Assembly: GCA_934438075.1 (NCBI GenBank)
Contig: CAKSBF010000005.1
Coordinates: 88,694 to 152,693, forward strand
Reading direction: 5' to 3'
Origin: an uncultured Clostridia bacterium
GTDB lineage: Bacteria > Bacillota > Clostridia > UBA1381 > UBA9506
DNA: 64,000 nucleotides
Of the stretch, positions 1 through 6,957 are shown piece by piece; the first letter of the stretch is position 1, and every line of letters starts with the position of its first letter. The position numbers and the translations under genes were made by a program. The notes below the pieces were generated by a model, which worked only from the letters and a program-made list of their open reading frames with translations, was not told the DNA's origin and made no database searches.

Positions 1-462
1 AATTTCTAATATCTGACCGTCCCTAAGCAGTATTTTTTTGTTATTTATCCTTACCTTCGGCAATTTATACATATGATAAATAACCTTTCTGCGCACTTCT
101 CCTGTAAGATAACGGTTTTCAATTTCGCCTATATAAAGCGTAGCATTTTTAAATAGTCCGGAACCGTCCTCCTCCACTGCCCCAACATGGTCTGTGTCTT
201 GGTGCGTAATGAGAATATCCCGTATTTCTTCCGGATTTATGCCAAGCCAACCCATTTTTTCCTCCAGCCTGTCATAATTATAACCTGCATCAATCATAAT
301 GGTTGTGCCATTTTTACGATAGAAAAATATATTCGCTACCCATTCACGCACACAGGCGACATTTTCATCAATCCATCCCGTATTCAAAGGTTTGAAGATT
401 TGTTGACCACGATACATTTTACTCATTGTTTTTTTTTGAAATTCTGTAGCCTTTTTTGACAT
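1..462 (-). CDS. MBL-fold metallo-hydrolase, N-terminal part (runs off window start)
   Basis: The minus-strand frame opens with ATG at 462, preceded by the ribosome site AAAGGAG at 473-479, and stays open for 154 codons to the window edge. The translation begins MSKKATEFQKK and contains IMIDAGYNYDRLEEK followed by ITHQDTDHVGAVE. The last is a variant of the metallo-beta-lactamase HxHxDH zinc motif in which the first His is kept and the second is replaced (HQDTDH), as in several hydrolases of this superfamily. Substrate cannot be told; glyoxalase-II-like or lactonase-like enzymes are possible. The C-terminal part with the remaining metal ligands lies outside the window. Confidence 0.75.
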   Translation of the reverse strand, partial: MSKKATEFQKKTMSKMYRGQQIFKPLNTGWIDENVACVREWVANIFFYRKNGTTIMIDAGYNYDRLEEKMGWLGINPEEIRDILITHQDTDHVGAVEEDGSGLFKNATLYIGEIENRYLTGEVRRKVIYHMYKLPKVRINNKKILLRDGQILEI

Positions 463-549
463 AACTTTTTCACTCCTTTAAAACCGCTGTCATTTATTAC
501 ATATTCTAAATAAAATAATCATCCTTAACATGATACAAACTGCTTCCGC

Positions 550-609
550 AAACACATAATAGGAAAAGCGGTCATGCTTTTCTTCTTTGGTGTTGTGTTT
601 ATTATACCA
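550..609. repeat. hairpin repeat, copy 1
   Basis: A 60-bp unit running from AAACACATAATAGGAAAAGC to TGTTGTGTTTATTATACCA. Its ends are complementary (AAACACA with TGTGTTT) and an inner stem GAAAAGC/GCTTTTC closes a short loop, so the unit can fold into a long imperfect hairpin. It is nearly identical to the unit at 651-712 in the same orientation. Confidence 0.8.
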
Positions 610-614
610 CAAGT

Positions 615-634
615 GCAAGCCGCAGTCGGCTTGC
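615..634. repeat. perfect 8-bp stem, 4-nt loop hairpin
   Basis: GCAAGCCG and CGGCTTGC flank the loop CAGT, between the two larger repeat copies. There is no T-tract on either side, so it is not a standard intrinsic terminator. Its role is unknown. Confidence 0.6.
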
Positions 635-650
635 TTCACACCGGTTCAAT

Positions 651-712
651 AAACACATAATAGGAAAAGCACAGTTATGCTTTTCTTCTTTGGTGTTGTG
701 TTTATTATACCA
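651..712. repeat. hairpin repeat, copy 2
   Basis: A second copy of the 550-609 unit, 62 bp long, differing mainly in the loop (ACAGTTAT instead of GGTCAT). The outer stem extends here to a perfect 10-bp pair, AATAAACACA at 648-657 and TGTGTTTATT at 697-706. Two tandem copies with a conserved stem and variable loop suggest a small non-autonomous repeat element or a duplicated regulatory hairpin. Confidence 0.8.
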
Positions 713-946
713 TATTTTTTTCTATTCATCAAATCCCCAAAAACAGAGACGATCAAAATCAATGCAATTGCTCGCCAAATATTACGGACTCTAAATATGT
801 AGGATGATAAAGATAAAATATTTTAATAGGTTTGGCAAGAAATTTAAAGAGTCTTTGCAATATACTAAAGTTACATTTTTTTCTTTTAAGCATAAACACA
901 TAAGGGAATCACTGTAATTTTAGCCGGCAGAAATCTTGATTTTCTA
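713..946. other. AT-rich intergenic stretch without recognised gene
   Basis: No open frame with a ribosome site and no strong hairpin was seen. AAACACATAAGGGAATC near 894 resembles the start of the repeat units at 550 and 651, and may be a decayed third copy. Confidence 0.4.
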
Positions 947-974
947 TTGAAAAAAAGATATTTTGTGATATAAT
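947..974 (+). promoter_or_regulatory. sigma-A-like promoter upstream of the methyltransferase operon
   Basis: TTGAAA at 947-952 and a perfect TATAAT at 969-974 are separated by 16 bp. Transcription would start near 981 and read through the 18-bp palindrome at 999-1016 towards the methyltransferase gene. Confidence 0.5.
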
Positions 975-992
975 ATTCTCATAGAAACTATG

Positions 993-1023
993 TTCTGTAC
1001 CGTATCATGATACGGTCTGTACT
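993..1023 (+). promoter_or_regulatory. 18-bp palindromic operator, possible MerR-type promoter
   Basis: ACCGTATCATGATACGGT at 999-1016 is a perfect palindrome. It lies between TTCTGT (993-998) and TGTACT (1018-1023) with a 19-bp spacer, the geometry typical of promoters activated by MerR-family regulators. The -35 match is poor. A separate extended -10 (TGCTATAAT, 1026-1034) lies just downstream. No MerR or TetR gene is in the window. Confidence 0.45.
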
Positions 1024-1144
1024 TATGCTATAATAACATTGAATTATTATCCCGTTACCGTTATCCAAAGTGTGTTGCTCACCCTTTCAGCGGTAATAAA
1101 AATAAACCGATTTGCAAGAAACCGGTTTTATAAAACAAACAGGC

Positions 1145-1164
1145 TGCCCTTTGGCGGCTTTTCA
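1145..1164 (+). terminator. possible leader attenuator hairpin
   Basis: GCTGCC pairs with GGCGGC around the loop CTTT and is followed by TTTT, about 50 bp upstream of the methyltransferase start. It could end transcription in the leader. The T-tract is short and the assignment is tentative. Confidence 0.35.
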
Positions 1165-1208
1165 AAAGCACAGCAGTTAGCCAGCTCTAACCAGCAGAGG
1201 TGATAGAA

Positions 1209-1820
1209 ATGAAAAATAATTTTTGGGATAAAATTGCCGGATTCTACGATTGTTTTATGAGCAAAGACAAAGCAGCATACGAAAGATTATATTCGCTGAT
1301 TCGTCCGGCCGTGAAGAACAAAACCGTTTTGGAACTTGCTACAGGCACGGGGCTGATTGCAAAAAATATAGCCCACACGGCCCAGATGGTTGAGGCTACG
1401 GACGCTTCGTCCGAGATGATTGCTGCGGCACGAAAAGGCACTATCTCTGCTAAACTGCATTTTTCGGTACAGAATATGTTTCACCTGCCTTATGCTAACG
1501 GCTCATTTGATGTGATAATCGTGGCAAATGCACTTCATATCGTACCAAATCCCGAAAAAGCACTTCGCGAAATATGGCGGGTACTGAAGGACGACGGTGT
1601 TCTCATCGCCCCGACCTTCACCCACGCAAATAACTCCGTCTTTGGTGAACTTAAAGCTTTTCTTATGAAACTTGCCGGGTTTCCGCTGCATAGCAAATGG
1701 ACAAGCAAAGACTATATTGATTTTCTATCTCAAAACGGTTGGATCATTCAAAAAAGTGCCGTTCTGAAAGCATCATTTCCTCTGACCTACGCAGAATGTG
1801 TGAAAAATATTGCAAATTAA
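1209..1820 (+). CDS. class I SAM-dependent methyltransferase (UbiE-like)
   Basis: Encodes 203 aa. The SAM-binding motif I, VLELATGTGLIA, is near residues 40-51, followed by the acidic motif VEATDASSEM and the motif-IV region FDVIIVANALHIVPNP. The trailing WRVLKDDGVLIAPTF is typical of the UbiE/COQ5-like Methyltransf_11 group. I chose ATG at 1209 rather than the upstream in-frame GTG at 1200, because AGAGGTG at 1196-1202 then sits six bases before it. Small-molecule methylation is likely but the substrate is unknown. It is the first gene of a plus-strand array; a 142-bp gap separates it from the tight six-gene operon starting at 1963. Confidence 0.8.
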   Translation: MKNNFWDKIAGFYDCFMSKDKAAYERLYSLIRPAVKNKTVLELATGTGLIAKNIAHTAQMVEATDASSEMIAAARKGTISAKLHFSVQNMFHLPYANGSFDVIIVANALHIVPNPEKALREIWRVLKDDGVLIAPTFTHANNSVFGELKAFLMKLAGFPLHSKWTSKDYIDFLSQNGWIIQKSAVLKASFPLTYAECVKNIAN

Positions 1821-1962
1821 AGAAGAAATGAGGTATTGAAAAGCAAAACCATTTCTGTGGTATTTTTATGCCAACCAATCATTGAGAATACTGTGAGCAT
1901 TTAAAAAATTGAGTGTTTCGGGCGAATGCCTGTCGCAGCATCCCGATTTACGGAGGAAAACC

Positions 1963-2664
1963 ATGAAAGATCATGATTTACAGTTTGACCGCACCTGTCA
2001 TGTGTTGTATACAAGACCTTGCAAAAAAGAAATTCAAAAGAAAATTGCCATACACTACCCTGCTGCTGTACAGGAAAAGGTATGGGAAATGGTGCAGAAG
2101 CAATATGTCAAATTTCTCTCGGATTGGCGCACAGACCTCGGAGGCGAAAGGAATTTCCACAACGGTAAGGGCGGAAATTACGACTGCATAGCGCTTATGG
2201 CGTATTATGTGGTATGCCGCAAGGTAACAAGCCTTACCGAAATTGAAGAGATGGAAGGCAACCTTTTCCTCGGTACGTTTAGAAAGCTAAAATTTGTCGA
2301 CTGCAATAAGCTGCTTTTTAAAAAGCTAATGTATAAGGCCTTTCTGAATGCAAAAAAGCAATGTGACAAATGGGGTGATTTTAAAATGAATGTTGCACCT
2401 TTTGAAAAAGGCAGACCAATATACTATGAATTTACAGAATGTCCGACAGCAGAATTTGCAAAAAAGCACGGTCTTTTAGAGATTATGCCGGCGTTGTGCA
2501 ACCCCGATTTTGAAGCGATGGAATGTATCCACGCAAGGCTCGTGCGAAAAAACACTTGCGCAAACGGTGAAAAATGCGACTATACCATTTGCGGCGACCG
2601 CGATGAATACTTAAAAGAACATCCCGAATATCGAGACGAATCTGGCTACAGGAGGAATAAATAA
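1963..2664 (+). CDS. L-2-amino-thiazoline-4-carboxylic acid hydrolase-like protein (copy 1)
   Basis: Encodes 233 aa. ATG at 1963 follows CGGAGG at 1951-1956 at good spacing, so the longer TTG-initiated reading is unlikely. The C-terminal half carries the signature of the family: FTECPTAEFAKKHGL, MPALCNPDFEAME and a basic TCANGEKCD stretch. In this family the named activity is ring opening of 2-amino-thiazoline-4-carboxylate towards cysteine, but most members have no known substrate. There is no signal peptide, so it is probably cytosolic. It is the first of six tightly packed genes; the next starts 2 bases after its stop. A divergent paralogue closes the operon at 5532-6170. Confidence 0.75.
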   Translation: MKDHDLQFDRTCHVLYTRPCKKEIQKKIAIHYPAAVQEKVWEMVQKQYVKFLSDWRTDLGGERNFHNGKGGNYDCIALMAYYVVCRKVTSLTEIEEMEGNLFLGTFRKLKFVDCNKLLFKKLMYKAFLNAKKQCDKWGDFKMNVAPFEKGRPIYYEFTECPTAEFAKKHGLLEIMPALCNPDFEAMECIHARLVRKNTCANGEKCDYTICGDRDEYLKEHPEYRDESGYRRNK

Positions 2665-2665
2665 A

Positions 2666-3154
2666 ATGATTCTAAAAGTAATTCTCGAAGGACTCGGACT
2701 TGGGGCTCTGCTCATTATTATTTGCGCTGCAAGTATCAGAAAAGGCGCAGTCAGAATGGTACATCTTTATCACCAAGAGGTGCAGGAACGATGCGTGACG
2801 TCAGGACAGACAACTTACGAAAAGATTAAACGCAACAACATTATCTTCAAGGCTTGTTGTATTCCGGGTTATATCATCTATGTACTTGTATGCGTTTATG
2901 TTATAAATGGCGCAAAAGGATTTTTAGCGGGGTTTTGGCAAATTCTCATTATCCTATCTGTTATGAATCTAATTGACCGTTTTGTAGTTGACGAATGGTG
3001 GGTCGGGCATACGGCAGCCTGGACGATTCCCGGTACAGAGGACCTGAAACCCTACATTACTGCCCGTGACAAGTGTGTCAAATGGATTTTCGGAACATTA
3101 GGAATGGCGATAATTTCAGCCATTCTTGCAGGAATGATGACGTTATTCATTTAG
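2666..3154 (+). CDS. small membrane protein, unknown function
   Basis: Encodes 162 aa, with a ribosome site inside the end of the preceding gene (AGGAGGAAT). Hydrophobic segments lie near residues 2-22, 67-100 (two closely spaced helices) and 140-162. Between the last two is a polar stretch with WWVGHTAAWTIPGTED, whose Trp/His residues could form a membrane-interface site. I do not recognise the family. The tight spacing on both sides indicates co-translation with the neighbouring hydrolase-like genes, so a role in moving or modifying the operon's substrate at the membrane is possible but is inference. Confidence 0.6.
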   Translation: MILKVILEGLGLGALLIIICAASIRKGAVRMVHLYHQEVQERCVTSGQTTYEKIKRNNIIFKACCIPGYIIYVLVCVYVINGAKGFLAGFWQILIILSVMNLIDRFVVDEWWVGHTAAWTIPGTEDLKPYITARDKCVKWIFGTLGMAIISAILAGMMTLFI

Positions 3155-3169
3155 TGAGAGGATAAAATT

Positions 3170-3943
3170 ATGCTATTTGAAACCTTTGGAGATAAAACAA
3201 ACCCTGCCGTGATTTTCTTTCACGCAATGGGTGTGACAGGTGCAAGCAGCAAACCGGTGGCAAAATATTTGCAAAGCCGCTATTTCTGCATTTTGCCCAC
3301 TTCTACCGTTTACTGTGCGGGGCAAAGATATATAAGCAAAGCAGAAGAGATCCGGCAAACGGAAGATTTTCTGCACCAACAAGGCGTTGTAAACATTGCT
3401 TTGGTTGTCGCCCCATCGCTCGGTGCAGACCTTGCCTTGGCATTTCTTGCGCACACGAAGACGCTGATTGGAAATGTTTTCTTTGACGGCGGACAATTTG
3501 CACAAATTGGAAAACTCACCAAACATATGATAACTCCGTTCTTGTATCTTGCCGTCAAAAGCCTGTACCTGTCAAAGGGCAAAACACTGAAAAAGGTTAT
3601 GTGGTGTGATGACGATACCATTAAACCATATTTTATCGCCGCCGGAAAGCTTATTAAATACGGCAATTTACGCCGTCAGCTTGCGGACAGTTTGGAAAAT
3701 AGACCGTTTCCTCCGCTGCCGCAAAAAATTCAGGAACATACATATTTTGAGTTTGGCAGCATCGAGGAACACTTTAAATACCGTAACGCTGTGATGAAAT
3801 CTTACCCGCACAGTCATTTTCCGGTGTTTGAGGGATATAACCATATGCAGTATCAAATTAAGAATCCGAAAGGTTTTGCAGAAATGTTAGTATCTGTTAT
3901 CGAACAAAATACATTACCAAAGCTGTCGTTTTTGAGGAAGTGA
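3170..3943 (+). CDS. alpha/beta-fold hydrolase
   Basis: Encodes 257 aa; ATG at 3170 follows GAGAGGAT. Residues 11-25 (NPAVIFFHAMGVTGA) form the first strand and oxyanion loop. APSLGAD near residues 81-87 is a nucleophile elbow with Ser at about 83 (P-S-L-G rather than the common G-x-S-x-G). FEGYNHMQYQI near the C-terminus supplies the likely catalytic His. It has no signal peptide and is probably cytosolic. An esterase or thioesterase reaction is plausible. It is the third gene of the compact operon and lies 9 bases before the next gene. Confidence 0.75.
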   Translation: MLFETFGDKTNPAVIFFHAMGVTGASSKPVAKYLQSRYFCILPTSTVYCAGQRYISKAEEIRQTEDFLHQQGVVNIALVVAPSLGADLALAFLAHTKTLIGNVFFDGGQFAQIGKLTKHMITPFLYLAVKSLYLSKGKTLKKVMWCDDDTIKPYFIAAGKLIKYGNLRRQLADSLENRPFPPLPQKIQEHTYFEFGSIEEHFKYRNAVMKSYPHSHFPVFEGYNHMQYQIKNPKGFAEMLVSVIEQNTLPKLSFLRK

Positions 3944-3952
3944 GGAAGGCTT

Positions 3953-4795
3953 ATGAAATATCATATTAAGAAAAACACCGTGCAGGAAACACTTATTATT
4001 CCGCTCTATGCGAGGAAAATGTGCTCGGAGTTGTTTCCGAGTTTATACCACGATGAAACAGCAAAACGGCTGATAGACAAAATCGACTATGACTTTTCAG
4101 ATAATGCCAAAAAGTCCGGCAGCCTTATGCAAAAGTTTGGTTTTTTAGAAGTCGCCATGCGGCAAAACGATCTTGCCTGGGAAGTGCGGGATTACTTAAA
4201 AACACATCCAAATGCTGCAGTCGTTAATCTTGGCTGCGGACTTGACAATACCGGAATACAATGCGATAACGGAAGCTGCAAAATTTATAATCTTGATTTT
4301 CCCGATGTCATTGCCGTACGGAATAAACTTTTACCTGCTGAAGAGCGTGAGGAAAATATTGCTTGCGACCTAAATGATACAGATTGGTTTGAAAATATTG
4401 ATGCATCCGGCGGCGCTATATTCTTTGCTGCCGGTGTGTTTTACTATTTTTTCGCCGAACAGGTCCGTTCTCTTGCACAAGCTATGGCAAAAGCTTTTCC
4501 GGGCGGCAGGCTTGTATTTGATGCAGCAGGAAAATCAGCAGTAAGACTAATAAGAAAAACTTGGATTAAAACCGCAAAAATTAAGGATGTCAGTGCATAC
4601 TTTTCTGTTTCCGATGCCAAAAAAGAACTTTCCGCTTGGAGCGACAACATCAGCGTTTCAAGCCGAGGCTATATGCTCGGTTATTATGACTTAAAAGACC
4701 CATCGGTCAGCAAATTTTTTCGCTTTTTAGCCAAAGTTGGCGATGGTATGATGAAAATGAAAATTGTACGTTTGGATTTCGGAGGTACATTATGA
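3953..4795 (+). CDS. leucine carboxyl methyltransferase (LCM)-family O-methyltransferase
   Basis: Encodes 280 aa. The SAM site AVVNLGCGLDNTGIQ and the following YNLDFPDVIAVRNKLL are characteristic of the PPM1/LCM/Tcmp group, which methylates carboxylates or hydroxyls of small molecules or proteins. FAAGVFYYFFAEQVRSLA and PGGRLVFDAAG continue the Rossmann core. Bacterial relatives often serve natural-product pathways, so a biosynthetic or detoxifying role fits, but nothing fixes the substrate. The stop overlaps the next start by four bases (ATGA), a sign of translational coupling. It is the second methyltransferase of the array, unrelated in subfamily to the one at 1209. Confidence 0.75.
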   Translation: MKYHIKKNTVQETLIIPLYARKMCSELFPSLYHDETAKRLIDKIDYDFSDNAKKSGSLMQKFGFLEVAMRQNDLAWEVRDYLKTHPNAAVVNLGCGLDNTGIQCDNGSCKIYNLDFPDVIAVRNKLLPAEEREENIACDLNDTDWFENIDASGGAIFFAAGVFYYFFAEQVRSLAQAMAKAFPGGRLVFDAAGKSAVRLIRKTWIKTAKIKDVSAYFSVSDAKKELSAWSDNISVSSRGYMLGYYDLKDPSVSKFFRFLAKVGDGMMKMKIVRLDFGGTL

Positions 4796-5535
4796 ATTCG
4801 TCAAAAGAAAAAAAGAATCTGTTTGTCGGCATTGTCGGCTGTATTCTGTTTGTAATCGGTGACTTCCTGTATGCCGCCATCGGACCGCATCAAAGTCCCG
4901 AAACGTTTGGAATTATGATAAGGTCTGCCTATCTTGATATGGCAACTTGGCGGATGGCGGCAAGCATTTTCTGCGGTATATTGGGAACAGCACTGTATTA
5001 TGTAGGATTTCGTCAGATGTATAAGCTCTTAAAGATTCATGTTCATGAGCCAAAACAACGAAAATGGGTGACGGGTTTTCGCATCTCCTATCTCACCGGC
5101 ACAATCTGCCGGGGTTATGTTCATTCTATGTTTATGAATACTGCTCTCATTTTTAAATTTGTATTTGAAAGATATGGCAACATACAAACAGCGGCGGACA
5201 TTGCAAACAAAGTGTTTTACTGCAATGCCGTGCCAATGCTTACGGCTTTTATTATTGGAGACGGTCTTCTTTCCATTGTTATAATCGTGATGATATGGAA
5301 ACGCATAATTCCCCTGAAAAATACCGGAACACGTATTCTTGCCACTTTTTGCAATCCGATCCTTTGCGCCGGCATTATCGGCAACCTTATGACGCTCCTG
5401 CCATGGCCGCTTAATCAGATTGACGTGGGAACAGAATCCACAGGACACGCCTTAGTGCTGGTATTGGGTCTCATTCTCTTGAAAAACATGAGCAAAAGCG
5501 AAATACAAGAAAAAAATAACGGAGGGAAACAATGA
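4792..5535 (+). CDS. six-helix membrane protein, unknown function
   Basis: Encodes 247 aa with about six predicted membrane helices: near 9-29 (LFVGIVGCILFVIGDFLYAA), 53-73, 97-120, 140-167, 180-205 and 215-232. Charged residues are few and clustered in loops. I recognise no transporter signature; similar uncharacterised proteins occur in Clostridia. It overlaps the preceding methyltransferase and the following hydrolase-like gene by four bases each, so all three are probably translated together. It could be a permease or membrane partner for the enzymes, but that is inference. Confidence 0.65.
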   Translation: MNSSKEKKNLFVGIVGCILFVIGDFLYAAIGPHQSPETFGIMIRSAYLDMATWRMAASIFCGILGTALYYVGFRQMYKLLKIHVHEPKQRKWVTGFRISYLTGTICRGYVHSMFMNTALIFKFVFERYGNIQTAADIANKVFYCNAVPMLTAFIIGDGLLSIVIIVMIWKRIIPLKNTGTRILATFCNPILCAGIIGNLMTLLPWPLNQIDVGTESTGHALVLVLGLILLKNMSKSEIQEKNNGGKQ

Positions 5536-6170
5536 AATATATAGGTATGCCGTTTGGTATGTGGGTTCTGTTTGAAAAATCATTCAGAGAGCATCTCGTT
5601 TCCATCCTCGGTTACGATAAGCGTACAGCAAAGTCAATATCAAAAAAAGCAAAGCCGAAATATAAGGAAATTATACATAATTTGCCCCAATTTGAAAAGG
5701 GCGACCGTTTCCAAATAAATATTGTAAACTCTGCAATGCTTAGCGCTTTCATTCTTTCCATGCCAAAACGACCGAATGTTGACGAGCTTACCGACTACTA
5801 CGCCAAGGCTATGATGACAAAACCAATGCAATGGTTCTGTCGTCATAGCGGCAAAAATAAATTCAGCGAATCGGACATGCGTGCGTTGAAAGAAACTGCT
5901 GCAAAAAAGTTTGCCGACCGCAACCCCTATTCGTGGAATATGGATTTTTATGAATATCCGGACAGCAGCGGCTATGAGGCACGTTTTACAAAATGCGGTA
6001 TCTGTGTACTTATGAAAAAGTTAGGGCTTTACGATCTCACTCCGGCTCTTTGTCATCTTGACTATACCATGAGCGATGCAGGCAGAACAACAAACTTTGT
6101 TCGTAAATATACACTCGCCTCCGGAGGGCTGTATTGTGATTGCGGTTACAAGAAAAAAATATCAAAATGA
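5532..6170 (+). CDS. L-2-amino-thiazoline-4-carboxylic acid hydrolase-like protein (copy 2)
   Basis: Encodes 212 aa. It starts in a four-base overlap (ATGA) with the preceding membrane gene; GGAGGG lies just upstream. The C-terminal third aligns by eye with the protein at 1963: FTKCGICVLMKKLGL, TPALCHLDY and KYTLASGGLYCDCGY match FTECPTAEFAKKHGL, MPALCNPDF and KNTCANGEKCDYT. The core Cys of PALC and the final Cys-Asp pair are kept, while the CP-x-A element is changed to CGIC. The two copies may form a heteromer or act on related substrates. It is the last gene of the operon, followed by a hairpin at 6187. Confidence 0.7.
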   Translation: MKYIGMPFGMWVLFEKSFREHLVSILGYDKRTAKSISKKAKPKYKEIIHNLPQFEKGDRFQINIVNSAMLSAFILSMPKRPNVDELTDYYAKAMMTKPMQWFCRHSGKNKFSESDMRALKETAAKKFADRNPYSWNMDFYEYPDSSGYEARFTKCGICVLMKKLGLYDLTPALCHLDYTMSDAGRTTNFVRKYTLASGGLYCDCGYKKKISK

Positions 6171-6186
6171 TAGTGCCAACCATAAA

Positions 6187-6214
6187 AAGTTTGCTGCCTA
6201 AGAGCAGCGAACTT
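6187..6214 (+). terminator. stem-loop after the six-gene operon
   Basis: An 11-bp stem (AAGTTTGCTGC with GCAGCGAACTT, one T-G wobble) closes the loop CTAAGA, 17 bases after the stop at 6170. There is no T-run after it, so it may be an mRNA 3'-end stabiliser or a weak terminator. Confidence 0.5.
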
Positions 6215-6303
6215 AAAATCTCCTTAACCGATTCTGGAAAATCTGCGAATTTTGTCTGGACCTGCACCATCCATGGGATAACAGTCCAAAATTTTATTGG
6301 ATT

Positions 6304-6470
6304 CTAAATGTATAACACAGGTATAAGCTCATCAAGGCTGTTCGCGCGAAGTCCCATGCCTGATGTTCTGTATCGGAGATTAAGTTAAATTGCTCCGCTG
6401 CAAAATTGCCGGCAATCACACCTTCCTTTACATAAATATAACGATCTGCAATTTCATTCAGATAATATAA
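6304..6470 (-). pseudogene. ABC transporter ATPase, C-terminal relic with frameshift
   Basis: Read on the minus strand, this stretch encodes YYLNEIADRYIYVKEGVI and then AGNFAAEQFNLISDTEH. Near 6355 the homology moves to another frame as MGLRANSLDEL, before a stop at 6304-6306. This resembles the D-loop/H-loop downstream region of ABC ATPases, where a hydrophobic strand (RYIYVKEGVI) is followed by an acidic tail and GLRxxxL. No start, Walker A or Walker B remains, and sequence above 6475 does not continue the gene. It is probably the decayed end of a transporter gene left by a deletion or insertion beside tRNA-Leu. Confidence 0.55.
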
Positions 6471-6700
6471 TAGTCAACGTTAACGTGATCTTTTGCGAAA
6501 AAGAAGGAATGCCGGCTCATATAACTGATTTTTCCGCACAGAAAAACGAAGCATAGCGAACTTTGCTCGGACGTGGTGCGGCTGGGGACGAGGCGTAGTC
6601 AAAACAATCCGGTGAATTGCTTTGACAGCCGAAAGTCCCTTCCAAGGAATACAAGCCGATAGGCGAAGTATGATTTGCCTGTCAATTTATTCGCCAAAGT
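6471..6700. other. gene-free spacer with a hairpin and a copy of the tRNA 3' end
   Basis: No coding frame was recognised. GTCAAAACAAT (6598-6608) and ATTGCTTTGAC (6616-6626) form an 11-bp stem with one mismatch. GTGGTGCGGCTG at 6573-6584 repeats the 12 bases at 6738-6749 that cover the CCA end and acceptor stem of the neighbouring tRNA-Leu. Confidence 0.5.
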
Positions 6701-6730
6701 AAAAAGCTTGCAAGATAAATCCTGCAAGCT
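6701..6730 (-). terminator. intrinsic terminator of tRNA-Leu
   Basis: On the minus strand AGCTTGCA (6730-6723) pairs with TGCAAGCT (6712-6705), followed by TTTTT (6705-6701). It starts 8 bases past the tRNA CCA end. Confidence 0.8.
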
Positions 6731-6738
6731 ACAAAAGG

Positions 6739-6822
6739 TGGTGCGGCTGAAGGGACTTGAACCCCCACGTCATTGACACTAGATCCTAAGTCTAGCGCGT
6801 CTGCCAATTCCGCCACAGCCGC
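6739..6822 (-). tRNA. tRNA-Leu (anticodon UAG)
   Basis: The minus strand gives a full cloverleaf. The acceptor stem is GCGGCTG/CAGCCGC with a genome-encoded CCA (6741-6739). The anticodon stem CTAGA/TCTAG encloses loop CTTAGGA, with anticodon TAG for CUN codons. There is a long variable arm (TGTCAATGACG), as expected for a class II leucine tRNA. The T arm has GGTTCAAGTCC. A promoter lies at 6861-6890 and a terminator at 6701-6730, so it is a single-gene transcript. Confidence 0.95.
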
Positions 6823-6860
6823 AAATATTAGCTTTCTCAATTATCAGCTAACGATAAAAC

Positions 6861-6890
6861 ACTATAGCATAAATAACCCCATATTGTCAA
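6861..6890 (-). promoter_or_regulatory. promoter of tRNA-Leu
   Basis: On the minus strand TTGACA (6890-6885) is followed after 18 bp by TATAGT (6866-6861), with an extended -10 TG element (TATGC). It lies about 40 bp upstream of the tRNA 5' end. Confidence 0.75.
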
Positions 6891-6957
6891 GTATTTCTTT
6901 TATAATATTTGTAAATTATTTAAATTTCCGCAATAAATGAAAAACGAAACATATTTT

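Noticed and set aside
187..459. Plus-strand open frame of 90 codons
   Set aside because: It is the antisense shadow of the MBL-fold gene, which has the HQDTDH motif and a proper ribosome site; this frame shows no motif.
550..712. CRISPR array
   Set aside because: Only two repeats, with a spacer-like interval that itself folds, and no cas genes nearby.
1..6740. Prophage or integrative element
   Set aside because: No integrase, recombinase, phage structural or conjugation gene was seen; only indirect hints (tRNA junction, relic gene) remain.
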